Assembly: GCA_040904405.1 (NCBI GenBank)
Contig: JBBDTK010000044.1
Span: 1-9,381, forward strand
Direction: 5' to 3'
DNA: 9,381 bases
Source of the DNA: VRUE01 sp040904405
Lineage (GTDB): Bacteria > Actinomycetota > Thermoleophilia > Solirubrobacterales > 70-9
In this document: one piece after another, positions 1-6,018 of the stretch
How the letters are laid out: every line of letters begins with the position of its first letter
How positions within the stretch are numbered: the stretch's first letter is position 1
Position numbers and translations under genes: made by a program
Notes under the pieces: model-generated
Told to the model about the DNA's origin: nothing
What the model saw: only the letters and a program-made list of their open reading frames with translations
The model's database searches: none

Positions 1-208
1 CGGCCTCGCGCTTCGCCTCGGCGAGCATCTCCTGGCGCTCCTTGACGATCCAGCGCGCCTGCTTGATCTCCTCGGGGATCGTCGCCCGCATCTGGTCGAG
101 GAGGTCGTAGATCTCCTCGCGGTCCACGCGCACCTGATCCGTGAGCGGCACGGGTCGGGCGTTGTGGACAACGTCGTCCAGCTTGTCTATGAGGACCAGA
201 ACGTCCAT
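1..208 (-). CDS. DivIVA/SepIVA-like coiled-coil protein, N-terminal part (runs off left edge)
   Basis: The reading frame is open from an ATG at 206-208 to the window edge and gives 69 residues starting MDVLVLIDKLDDVVHNARPV. An in-frame TAG lies five codons upstream, so this ATG is the first possible ATG start. The layout is a short N-terminal helix, a 'PVPLTDQVRVDREEIYDLLD' segment, then a charged helix (about residues 40-69) with coiled-coil character ending in EAKREA. From memory this resembles actinobacterial proteins such as mycobacterial SepIVA, which continue into a long coiled coil rich in EAK/EAE-type repeats; those act as scaffolds in septation or cell-envelope growth. It is often annotated as an ATPase or F0 subunit B-like only because of the coiled coil. 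No Shine-Dalgarno site is visible; a TACGAT box six bases before the ATG suggests a leaderless mRNA. The function is inferred from similarity of a fragment. Confidence 0.7.
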   Translation of the reverse strand, partial: MDVLVLIDKLDDVVHNARPVPLTDQVRVDREEIYDLLDQMRATIPEEIKQARWIVKERQEMLAEAKREA

Positions 209-214
209 CGGCAG

Positions 215-220
215 ATCGTA
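215..220 (-). promoter_or_regulatory. Candidate -10 box for a leaderless transcript of the SepIVA-like gene
   Basis: On the minus strand TACGAT (4 of 6 matches to TATAAT) lies exactly six bases before the ATG at 208. This is the spacing expected if transcription starts at the A of the start codon. No Shine-Dalgarno site is present and no good -35 is visible, so this is a geometry-based inference. Confidence 0.35.
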
Positions 221-292
221 AGCCTACGTGTCAGACGGGTTTTCGGCGAAGAGGCCGTTATTTCCTGGGATTTCTGCAAGCTCTCGCCCAAG

Positions 293-305
293 GCGGCCCG
301 GCCGC
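293..305 (-). terminator. Possible weak terminator hairpin after coaD
   Basis: A perfect GC palindrome, GCGGCC-C-GGCCGC, starts a few bases after the coaD stop. The one-base centre means the real stem would be shorter, and no U-tract follows. It could end the coaD transcript before the 103-nt gap to the next gene, but it may be chance in GC-rich DNA. Confidence 0.3.
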
Positions 306-311
306 GACAGG

Positions 312-815
312 CTACCGCTCGCCGAAGCGGCTGGCCATCGCCGCCCCCACCGGGTCGGGAACGAGATCGGAGACGTCGCCGCCGAAGGTGGCCATTTCCT
401 TCACCCCGGTCGAGGAGAGGAAGCTGTAGTGGGGCGAGGAGATCATGTAGATGCTCTCGATCCCCGGGTCGAGCTTGCGGTTGAGTTGCGCCATCTCGAA
501 CTCGTACTCGAAGTCGGAGATCGCCCGCAGCCCCTTGACGATCGCCCGCGCCCCGATTTCGCGCGCGAACTCGACCAGCAGGTTGGAGAAGATGCGCACC
601 TCGACGTTGTCGAGCGACTCGGTCGCCGCTTCGATGAAGGCCTGTCGCTCCTCCGCGGTGAAGAGGGTCTTGTCCTTGCGGACCGGGTTGTTGACGACGC
701 CGACCACGACCCGCTCGAAGGTCTGCGAGCTGCGGGTGATGATGTCGAGGTGCCCGTTGGTGACCGGGTCGTAGCTGCCCGGGCAGACGACGGTGCCGTC
801 CCGCTCGGCACTCAC
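312..815 (-). CDS. coaD: Phosphopantetheine adenylyltransferase (PPAT)
   Basis: CoaD transfers AMP from ATP to 4'-phosphopantetheine, giving dephospho-CoA, the penultimate cytosolic step of coenzyme A synthesis. The 167-residue product has the usual family length. Visible hallmarks are PGSYDPVTNGH (12-22), with the T/HxGH-type nucleotidyl-transfer motif at 19-22, VKGLRAISDFEYE (93-105), and the C-terminal SSTGVKE motif (134-140), which binds ATP phosphates. The start is a GTG at 813-815, embedded in the GTGA overlap with the rsmD stop. A GAGGGGG Shine-Dalgarno site (820-826) sits four bases upstream, inside rsmD, so the two genes are very likely translationally coupled. The rsmD-coaD pairing is very common in bacteria. 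No key residues appear to be missing. Confidence 0.97.
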   Translation of the reverse strand: MSAERDGTVVCPGSYDPVTNGHLDIITRSSQTFERVVVGVVNNPVRKDKTLFTAEERQAFIEAATESLDNVEVRIFSNLLVEFAREIGARAIVKGLRAISDFEYEFEMAQLNRKLDPGIESIYMISSPHYSFLSSTGVKEMATFGGDVSDLVPDPVGAAMASRFGER

Positions 816-1354
816 GAGTCCCCCTCGCCGTAGAAGCTGACGTCGGTGGCGCCGTAGCGGCGCTGTCGCAGCCGCGGCGGCGCTTCGAGCCGCAGCGGCC
901 GGCGGGCGGCGCTCTCGACCACGGCCCGCCCCCCGCTGACCAGGAGGCGAGGCAGATGGATTTCCAGTTCCGGCCCCACGCGGTCGGCGAGTCTATAGGG
1001 GGCGTCGACGAAGACCAGGTCGTAGCGGCGCGGTTCGCCCTCGGAGCGGCCGCTGAGCCAGCGGCCGACGTCGGCGCGGATCAGCTCGACCCGCTCGCCG
1101 AGCCCGAGCCGCTCGACGTTGCCGAGCGCCGGGCGGACGTCGCGATCGACCAGCACGGCCGATGCGGCGCCGCGCGAGAGCGCCTCGATCGCGAGCGCCC
1201 CGGTGCCGCAGTAGAGGTCGAGGATGCGGGCGCCGCCGATCTCGCCCAGGGCGGAGAAGGTCGCCTCGCGGACGCGCTCGGAGGTCGGCCTGACCTTCCA
1301 GCCCCGCGGCGCCACCAGACGGCGCCCCTTCAGTTCCCCGGCGATCACCCGCAT
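812..1354 (-). CDS. rsmD: 16S rRNA (guanine(966)-N2)-methyltransferase
   Basis: RsmD methylates G966 of 16S rRNA (E. coli numbering) using S-adenosylmethionine during 30S assembly. The 180-residue product starts MRVIAGELKGRRL, the standard opening of the family. It has RPTSERVRE (22-30), the SAM-binding motif I LDLYCGTGALAIEAL (45-59), the catalytic motif IV as DAPY (117-120; the family usually has DPPY or NPPY), and YGATDVSFY (167-175) near the end. The ATG at 1352-1354 has no convincing Shine-Dalgarno site. Translation may use a weak signal or a short leader; a possible promoter with a palindrome lies in the 70-nt gap after recG. The stop overlaps the coaD start by four bases. Confidence 0.95.
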   Translation of the reverse strand: MRVIAGELKGRRLVAPRGWKVRPTSERVREATFSALGEIGGARILDLYCGTGALAIEALSRGAASAVLVDRDVRPALGNVERLGLGERVELIRADVGRWLSGRSEGEPRRYDLVFVDAPYRLADRVGPELEIHLPRLLVSGGRAVVESAARRPLRLEAPPRLRQRRYGATDVSFYGEGDS

Positions 1355-1377
1355 CTGGAGAGTGACGTGTCAGTTTG

Positions 1378-1394
1378 ACCACCCATAGGGTGGT
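1378..1394. promoter_or_regulatory. Perfect 7-bp palindrome in the recG-rsmD gap, possible operator or promoter
   Basis: ACCACCC-ATA-GGGTGGT has 7-bp perfect arms and lies 24 bases before the rsmD ATG. On the minus strand a weak promoter can be drawn: TTGTGT (1404-1409), a 16-bp spacer, and TATGGG (1382-1387), which overlaps the palindrome. It could be an operator over a promoter for rsmD-coaD, or a small hairpin ending the recG message. The sequence alone does not decide. Confidence 0.3.
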
Positions 1395-1424
1395 AAAGGT
1401 CACACACAACCGCCCCCGGCTGCG

Positions 1425-3695
1425 TCATAGGGGGATCGGGTCGGTGGCGCCGGCGCCGAAGCGACGGTGGGCGGCGTCGAGCAGCGGCCCGAGCTCGGGC
1501 GCGGCGAGCGAGCCGTGCCGGCGCAGCAGCTCCAGCACCTCCTCGCGGGCGGCGGCCAGCACGTCGCCGTCCTCGGGCAGCTCGGCGACGGCGAAGCGCG
1601 GCAGGCCGTGCTGGCGGGTCCCGAGCACCTCGCCCTCGCCGCGCAGCGCCAGGTCGACCTCGGCCAGCTCGAAGCCGTCGCGCTCGCGCTCGACCGCCTG
1701 CAGCCGGCGCCGCGCCAGCGCCCCGGCGTCTTCGGGGAAGAGCAGGCAGAGCGAGGCGTGCTCCCCCCTGCCGACCCGGCCGCGCAGCTGATGCAGCTGG
1801 GAGACGCCGTAGCGCTCGGCGCCCTCGACGATCATCACGGTCGCGTTCGGCACGTCGATGCCGACCTCGATCACGGTTGTCGCCACCAGCACGTCGGTCT
1901 TGCCGGCGCCGAATGCCTCCATCGCCGCCGCCTTGCGCGCCGAGGGCATCTGGCCGTGGATCACTCCGATCGCGAAGCCGTCGAGCTCCTCGCGCGCCAG
2001 CCGCCCCGCCTCGGCCTCGGCGGCGCGCCCCTGCACCTTCTCGGACTCCGAGACCAGCGGGCAGACGACGTAGGCCTGGCGCCCCGCCCGCAGCTGGGCG
2101 CGGACGAACTCGTAGGCGCCCGGCCGCTCGTCCTCCTCGACCACTCGCGTCTCGACCGGCCGCCGCCCGGCTGGCAGCTGGTGCAGCGCCGTCGTGTCGA
2201 GGTCGCCGTAGGCGGTCAGCGAAAGGGTCCGCGGGATCGGCGTCGCGGTCATGTGCAGCACGTGGGGCGCCATCCCCTCGACGCCCTTCGAGTCGAGCGC
2301 TCGCCGCTGGGCGACGCCGAAGCGGTGCTGCTCGTCGACCACCGCCAGCCCGAGCCGGGCGAACTCGACGTCGGGCTCGATCAGCGCGTGCGTGCCCACC
2401 ACCAGCCCCAGCTCGCCGCTCGCGAGGCGGTCGAGCGCCTCGCGCCGCCGCGCCGCCGGCGTCGCCCCGGTCAGCAGCGCGAACGGCGTCGCCTCCGCCG
2501 CCAGCAGCCTCCCCAGCGTCACCGCGTGCTGCTCGGCCAGCGTCTCGGTCGGCGCCATCAGCGCCGCCTGGAACCCCGCCTCCAGCGCCCGCAGCATCGC
2601 GTACAGCGCCACCACCGTCTTGCCGCTCCCCACCTCGCCCATCAGCAACCGCTGCATCGGCTCCCCCGAGTCGAGATCCCCGTCGATCTGCTCGAACGCC
2701 TTCAGCTGATCGCCCGTCGGCTCGAAAGGCAAGGACTCGATCCAGCGCCCCACCATCTCTCCCGGCCTGCCCAGCCGCGGCGCCGGCCGTGCCGTCCGGT
2801 GACTGCGCTTCCGCGTGGCCAGGATCGCCTGGTAGAGGAACAGCTCTTCGAACCGCAACCGCTCCCGTGCCCCCTCCACGTCCTCGACCCGCTCCGGCAG
2901 GTGCATGGCCTTCACGGCATCGGCCACGCCGCACAACGCCCGCCGCACCCGCAGCTCGGCCGGCAACCCCTCGAGCTCGTTGCCAGCCCACCGAATCGCC
3001 TGCTCCACCCACTCCCGGATCCGCTGCGCCTTCAGCTGCTCGGTGGCCGGGTGCACGGGAATCAAACCTCCACTTCCGGATGACGGGGCTGTAGACGCCT
3101 CTCCCGCGGGTGGCGCGGTAGGAGGGGGGGTTCGGCCGGGTGAGGCCGCTAACCCCCCCTCCTGCCGCGACAGGACCCGCGGCCGAGCGCCTGGTCCCTC
3201 GCCCTCGGGAAGCACCTCGTATTCGGACACCCGGAAGCCGCGCTTGTCGCGCGAGCCGGTGAGCAGGAGCCGGGTGCCCGCGGTGAGCTTCCGGGAGATC
3301 CAGGGCTGGTTGAACCAGGTGGCGCGGATCGAGCTCGACTCGTCGCCGACCTCGACCGACGTGAAGCTGCGCCGTCCACGGCGGAAGGTGCTGGGCTGGG
3401 AGCCCCGCACCTCGACCCCGATCGACGCCCGCTTGCCCAGCTCCAAGCTGGCGACGGGCACGATCGTGCGGTCGCGGTGGCTGTGGGGGAAGCGGAGCAG
3501 CAGGTCGCCGACGGTGGCGATGCCGGCGTCGGCGGCGGCTTCGGCGAGCTTGGGGCCGACGCCGTCGAGAGCGGTGAGCCCAACCTCGAGGACGCTCGGG
3601 CGCGGCCAGTGGACCGGGGCGCCCAGCAGGTCGGCGCGCGTCAGCTCGACGGCGCCGGCGAAGCCGCGCGCTACTGGGCCGCGAGCAGCCACCAC
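1425..3695 (-). CDS. recG: ATP-dependent DNA helicase RecG
   Basis: RecG is a double-strand DNA translocase that reverses stalled replication forks and processes branched DNA and R-loops. The 756-residue product is full length. In order it has an N-terminal helix-hairpin-helix-like GVGPKLAEAA (45-54) and the wedge/OB-fold domain (about 60-170). Then come Walker A GEVGSGKT (353-360), a DEQH box (454-457), TATPIPRT (483-490), motif VI QLRGRVGRG (636-644) and the TRG-type region ending LGTRQHG (691-697). Residues about 172-210 form a low-complexity Gly/Pro/Ser/Ala linker longer than usual for the family; a large DNA palindrome encodes part of it (residues 176-194). The GTG start at 3693-3695 lies 25 bases inside the preceding DAK2 gene. 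A GAAGGGGG stretch lies about 12 bases upstream, and the next codon is also GTG, so the exact start is uncertain by a few codons. Confidence 0.97.
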   Translation of the reverse strand: MVAARGPVARGFAGAVELTRADLLGAPVHWPRPSVLEVGLTALDGVGPKLAEAAADAGIATVGDLLLRFPHSHRDRTIVPVASLELGKRASIGVEVRGSQPSTFRRGRRSFTSVEVGDESSSIRATWFNQPWISRKLTAGTRLLLTGSRDKRGFRVSEYEVLPEGEGPGARPRVLSRQEGGLAASPGRTPPPTAPPAGEASTAPSSGSGGLIPVHPATEQLKAQRIREWVEQAIRWAGNELEGLPAELRVRRALCGVADAVKAMHLPERVEDVEGARERLRFEELFLYQAILATRKRSHRTARPAPRLGRPGEMVGRWIESLPFEPTGDQLKAFEQIDGDLDSGEPMQRLLMGEVGSGKTVVALYAMLRALEAGFQAALMAPTETLAEQHAVTLGRLLAAEATPFALLTGATPAARRREALDRLASGELGLVVGTHALIEPDVEFARLGLAVVDEQHRFGVAQRRALDSKGVEGMAPHVLHMTATPIPRTLSLTAYGDLDTTALHQLPAGRRPVETRVVEEDERPGAYEFVRAQLRAGRQAYVVCPLVSESEKVQGRAAEAEAGRLAREELDGFAIGVIHGQMPSARKAAAMEAFGAGKTDVLVATTVIEVGIDVPNATVMIVEGAERYGVSQLHQLRGRVGRGEHASLCLLFPEDAGALARRRLQAVERERDGFELAEVDLALRGEGEVLGTRQHGLPRFAVAELPEDGDVLAAAREEVLELLRRHGSLAAPELGPLLDAAHRRFGAGATDPIPL
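3114..3169. repeat. Long inverted repeat inside recG (19-bp arms)
   Basis: The left arm 3114-3132 pairs with the right arm 3151-3169 at 18 of 19 positions. The inner 13 bp (3120-3132 with 3151-3163) are perfect: AGGAGGGGGGGTT against AACCCCCCCTCCT. The 18-nt centre contains a nested CGGCC (3133-3137) / GGCCG (3144-3148) stem with a six-base loop, so the whole element can fold into one nearly continuous hairpin. It lies in frame in the recG linker (residues about 176-194) and adds no stop codon. It resembles in concept the in-frame palindromic elements of Rickettsia, but no second copy of this exact sequence was seen in the window. Confidence 0.9.
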
Positions 3696-5302
3696 CAGCT
3701 CGGCTGGCCCCCTTCGTGGGTCTCGACCTCGACTCCGTCGGGGACGTGGGTATCGATCTCGACGAGGGGGATCGGCGCCTCCTCACCGGCCAGCACGGTG
3801 ACGATCTCGGCCCCCTCGGCGAGCTGCTTGAGAGTGGCGGCGAGGGTCGAGCCGGCGCCGCCCCAGGCGACGATCTCGCCCTCGACGAAGCCGACCGCGT
3901 CGCTCTTGCGGAAGCGGCCCCGAGCGTCGTCGCGCGCGGCGGGCGCGACGCCGCCGGAGCCGATCGCGGCCAGGGCCGCCTCGAGCCTCTGCGCGTTTTC
4001 GCCCACCGCCGCCTCGGAATCGAACTCGACCAGCGCCAGCAGGCTCGCCTGCTGCGATGTGGAGGCGACCACCCGGGCCGGCTTCTCGGAGAGCTCGCAG
4101 GCGCGCTCGGCGGCCATGATCGTGTTCTTGGAGCTGGGCAGGACGAGCACCTCTTCCGCCGGCACCTCGTGGATCCCGGCCAGGATCTCGTAGGTGGATG
4201 GGTTGAGCGTCTCACCGCCGGGCACGACGTGGGCGCCGAGCTCGGCGAAGAGCCGCTCCAGGCCGGCGCCGGCGGCGACCGCGAGCGCACCGGTGCGCCC
4301 GCCCTGCAGGCGGGCGCTGCGCGCGGCGATCTGCTCGCGCATGTCGCCGACGTCGAGGTTGGTCACCTCGCCCGCCCCCTCGAAGAGGGCGACGGCGGCC
4401 TCCGGCTCGTCGGTGTGGACGTGGACCTTCAGGGTCGCCTCGTCGCCGACCACCAGCACCGAGTCGCCGAGCCCCTCCAGCCGCGGCAGGAACCGGCGTG
4501 AGTCGAGGCCGGCGCCGGAGACGATGAAGTTGGTGCAGTAGCGGTAGCGGCTGTCCTCGTGGCGGGGCCGGCTGAGCGGCGGTGCGTCGTGGTGGGAGAC
4601 CTCGGGAAGGTCGCCGTTCTCGCCGCGCAGGCCGGCGCCGACGCCGGCCAGGATCAGCACCAGCCCGTAGCCGCCGGCATCGACCACGCCCGACTCGCGC
4701 AGGACGGCCAGCTGCTCGGGGGTGCGCTCGACCGCGCGCTGGCCGTCGGCGATCGCCTGCTCCAGCACCTCGGCCAGGACCGCGTCCTGCTGCTCCTCGC
4801 TGACCCCCCTGTCGAGCCGCTGCTTCTCCGCCTCGAGGTGGGCGAGCTGGCGGGCGATCGAGTGCGCCATCTCGCGGAAGACGGTCAGCATCGTCCCCTC
4901 GGCCGGGTTGCGGACCGAGGCGTAGGCGGCGTCGGCGGCGCTGGCGAAGGCCGAGGCGACGAGCACCGGGTCGACCAGCTCGCCGGGTCGCGAGGCCAGC
5001 TCCTCGGCGGCGCCGCGGACGATCTGGCTGAGGATCACGCCGGAGTTGCCGCGGGCGCCCATCAGCGCCGCGCGGGCGAGCGCCTGGACCAGCCGGGTGC
5101 GGCCGACCTCGTCGACCTCGAGCCCGTCGAGCCGGTCGAGCTCCTCCATCACCGCCCGCATCGTCATCGCCATGTTGTCGCCGGTGTCGCCGTCGGCGAC
5201 CGGAAAGACGTTGAGGTCGTTGACCTCCTGCCGCCGCTCCTCCAGGTGGCCGTAGGCGGACGTGACGACGCGGCGGAAGCGCGCTATCGACGGATCGGGC
5301 AT
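3671..5302 (-). CDS. DAK2 domain protein of the YloV/FakA family (fatty acid kinase-like)
   Basis: The product has 543 residues, typical for YloV/FakA proteins. The N-terminal DhaL/DAK2 domain (about 1-215) carries NVFPVADGDTGDN (31-43) with the Mg-ATP-binding aspartates D37 and D39. It also has GARGNSGVILSQ (82-93) and VDAGGYGLVLILAG (207-220). A middle domain has LKVHVHTDEP (291-300), and the C-terminal part includes the LPSSKNTIMAAE segment (388-399). The end, HEGGQPSWWWLLAAQ, matches the usual end of the family. In Firmicutes FakA phosphorylates fatty acids held by FakB/DegV-type proteins. That substrate is inferred here; no FakB lies in the window. The gene sits directly upstream of recG, the usual actinobacterial arrangement, and overlaps it by 25 nt. 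The start is the ATG at 5300-5302; there is no Shine-Dalgarno site, but a leaderless-type -10 box precedes it. Confidence 0.93.
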   Translation of the reverse strand: MPDPSIARFRRVVTSAYGHLEERRQEVNDLNVFPVADGDTGDNMAMTMRAVMEELDRLDGLEVDEVGRTRLVQALARAALMGARGNSGVILSQIVRGAAEELASRPGELVDPVLVASAFASAADAAYASVRNPAEGTMLTVFREMAHSIARQLAHLEAEKQRLDRGVSEEQQDAVLAEVLEQAIADGQRAVERTPEQLAVLRESGVVDAGGYGLVLILAGVGAGLRGENGDLPEVSHHDAPPLSRPRHEDSRYRYCTNFIVSGAGLDSRRFLPRLEGLGDSVLVVGDEATLKVHVHTDEPEAAVALFEGAGEVTNLDVGDMREQIAARSARLQGGRTGALAVAAGAGLERLFAELGAHVVPGGETLNPSTYEILAGIHEVPAEEVLVLPSSKNTIMAAERACELSEKPARVVASTSQQASLLALVEFDSEAAVGENAQRLEAALAAIGSGGVAPAARDDARGRFRKSDAVGFVEGEIVAWGGAGSTLAATLKQLAEGAEIVTVLAGEEAPIPLVEIDTHVPDGVEVETHEGGQPSWWWLLAAQ

Positions 5303-5339
5303 AGGCTAAATCTAGCCTGCGCCAACGGACGCGAGACAA
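5303..5339 (-). promoter_or_regulatory. Candidate leaderless promoter with palindromic -10 region for the DAK2 gene
   Basis: Directly abutting the ATG is a perfect inverted repeat, AGGCTA-AATC-TAGCCT (5303-5318, plus strand). On the minus strand it contains TAGATT (5309-5314; 4 of 6 to TATAAT), exactly six bases before the start codon. A TTGTCT at 5334-5339 could act as -35, but with a long 19-bp spacer. The palindrome could be a repressor operator, or simply frame the -10. No Shine-Dalgarno site exists between it and the ATG, which favours a leaderless message. Confidence 0.4.
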
Positions 5340-5355
5340 GAAGCTATGTGACCCG

Positions 5356-5459
5356 CCAAGGCCGACTGACCAAGCGAGAACGTGGCGGCGGCGGAGCGAC
5401 AGTGCTCCGCACGGCGCGTAGCCGACGGCGCGTTCTCGCGCCGCGTCAGGCGGCCTTGG
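5356..5459. repeat. Compound inverted repeat spanning the rpmB 3' end, probable terminator
   Basis: Three perfectly pairing blocks are nested. CCAAGGCCG (5356-5364) pairs with CGGCCTTGG (5451-5459), CTGAC (5366-5370) with GTCAG (5445-5449), and GCGAGAACG (5374-5382) with CGTTCTCGC (5431-5439). Together that is 23 base pairs with one mismatch and a small internal loop. The 48-nt interior has another hairpin, GCGGAGC-GACAGT-GCTCCGC (5391-5410), and a direct repeat ACGGCGCG (5411-5418, 5425-5432). The right arm includes the last codons and TGA of rpmB. No U-tract follows on the rpmB side. It most likely ends rpmB transcription before the DAK2 promoter, but its size is more than a plain terminator needs. 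Confidence 0.75.
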
Positions 5460-5637
5460 AGACCTTGTTCGCCTTGAGGCAGCGGGTGCAGACGTAGGCG
5501 CGCAGCTTGCGCCCGCCCTCTTCGATCCGCACCTTCTGCAGGTTGGGGTCGAAACGCCGCTTGGTGGCGACCATCGAGTGGCTGCGGGACTGGCCGAACG
5601 CCGGCCCCTTGCCGCAGCTGTGGCATACCTTGGCCAT
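5446..5637 (-). CDS. rpmB: 50S ribosomal protein L28, zinc-ribbon form
   Basis: L28 is a small protein of the large ribosomal subunit. The 63-residue product begins MAKVCHSCGKGPAFGQSRSH, the canonical L28 opening. It keeps both CxxC pairs (C5/C8 and C50/C53), so it is the zinc-binding ('C+') form. The start was set at the ATG 5635-5637 by this alignment; an in-frame ATG four codons upstream (5647-5649) would add MHDP and has the better-placed AGG upstream, so it cannot be excluded. The gene is single, divergent from the toxin-antitoxin pair and upstream of the DAK2-recG group, as in many actinobacteria. Its stop codon lies inside the compound inverted repeat at 5356-5459. Confidence 0.96.
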   Translation of the reverse strand: MAKVCHSCGKGPAFGQSRSHSMVATKRRFDPNLQKVRIEEGGRKLRAYVCTRCLKANKVSKAA

Positions 5638-5655
5638 CGGGTCGTGCATGGTAGC

Positions 5656-5694
5656 CTGACCTAGGTTAGCTAATCGGACTAACACCGGAATTAT
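5656..5694. promoter_or_regulatory. Palindrome-rich divergent promoter region between rpmB and the toxin-antitoxin pair
   Basis: This AT-richer stretch holds a near-perfect palindrome CTGACCTAGGTTAG (5656-5669, one mismatched pair), the overlapping perfect TTAGCTAA (5666-5673), and GTTAG (5665-5669) with CTAAC (5679-5683) spaced by nine bases. On the plus strand a weak promoter can be drawn for the antitoxin: TTAGCT (5666-5671), a 17-bp spacer, AATTAT (5689-5694). On the minus strand TTCCGG (5685-5690), 16 bp and TAACCT (5663-5668) could serve rpmB. Phd/YefM antitoxins commonly repress their own operon by binding such short palindromes, so this is the likely operator. The box assignments are inference. 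Confidence 0.4.
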
Positions 5695-5724
5695 CCGCAA
5701 CAAGCGATCGCGAGGGGGAGAGAA

Positions 5725-6018
5725 ATGACCGCCGGGGACTTGGAGCAGGTGAACATGCACGAGGCGAAGACCCACCTCTCGAAGCTGGTCGAGCGTGCCG
5801 CAGGCGGCGAGGAGATCGTGATCAGCCGCGCCGGCAAGCCGGCGGCGAAGCTCGTGCCGATGCCGCGGGCCAAACCTGGCAAGCGCAAGCTCGGTGGCTG
5901 GGAAGGCGCCGAGGTGCCCACTGACGAGGAGTGGCGGGAGTTCAAGGAAGAGCTCGCCAAGGACTTCGAGCAAAGCGAGCTGATCCCCGGCGAGGACGAC
6001 CTCTGGCGGGGCGATTGA
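5725..6018 (+). CDS. Phd/YefM-family type II antitoxin
   Basis: The 97-residue product has the Phd/YefM N-terminal DNA-binding and dimerisation fold: NMHEAKTHLSKLVERA (10-25), GGEEIVISRAGKPAAKLVP (27-45). A charged C-terminal tail follows (about 55-97, ending LIPGEDDLWRGD), which should be the toxin-binding part. It would neutralise the VapC nuclease encoded next and repress the shared promoter. The ATG at 5725 has a strong AGGGGGAG Shine-Dalgarno site (5713-5720) four bases upstream. An internal ATG at codon 11 lies just before the conserved core but has no comparable site. The stop TGA overlaps the toxin's TTG start (TTGA). The pair is the only plus-strand unit among minus-strand housekeeping genes, which fits acquisition as a cassette. 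Confidence 0.92.
   Translation: MTAGDLEQVNMHEAKTHLSKLVERAAGGEEIVISRAGKPAAKLVPMPRAKPGKRKLGGWEGAEVPTDEEWREFKEELAKDFEQSELIPGEDDLWRGD

Noticed and set aside
1467..3083. Plus-strand 538-codon open frame opposite recG
   Set aside because: Composition is rich in His/Gln/Arg/Leu as in typical complements of GC-rich genes, with no family motif; recG on the other strand is certain.
1345..4290. Minus-strand frame open for 981 codons across recG and the DAK2 gene
   Set aside because: It is a frame-shifted shadow: the translation is Arg/Ala/Pro/Gly-rich low complexity, while the recG and DAK2 frames carry all the family motifs.
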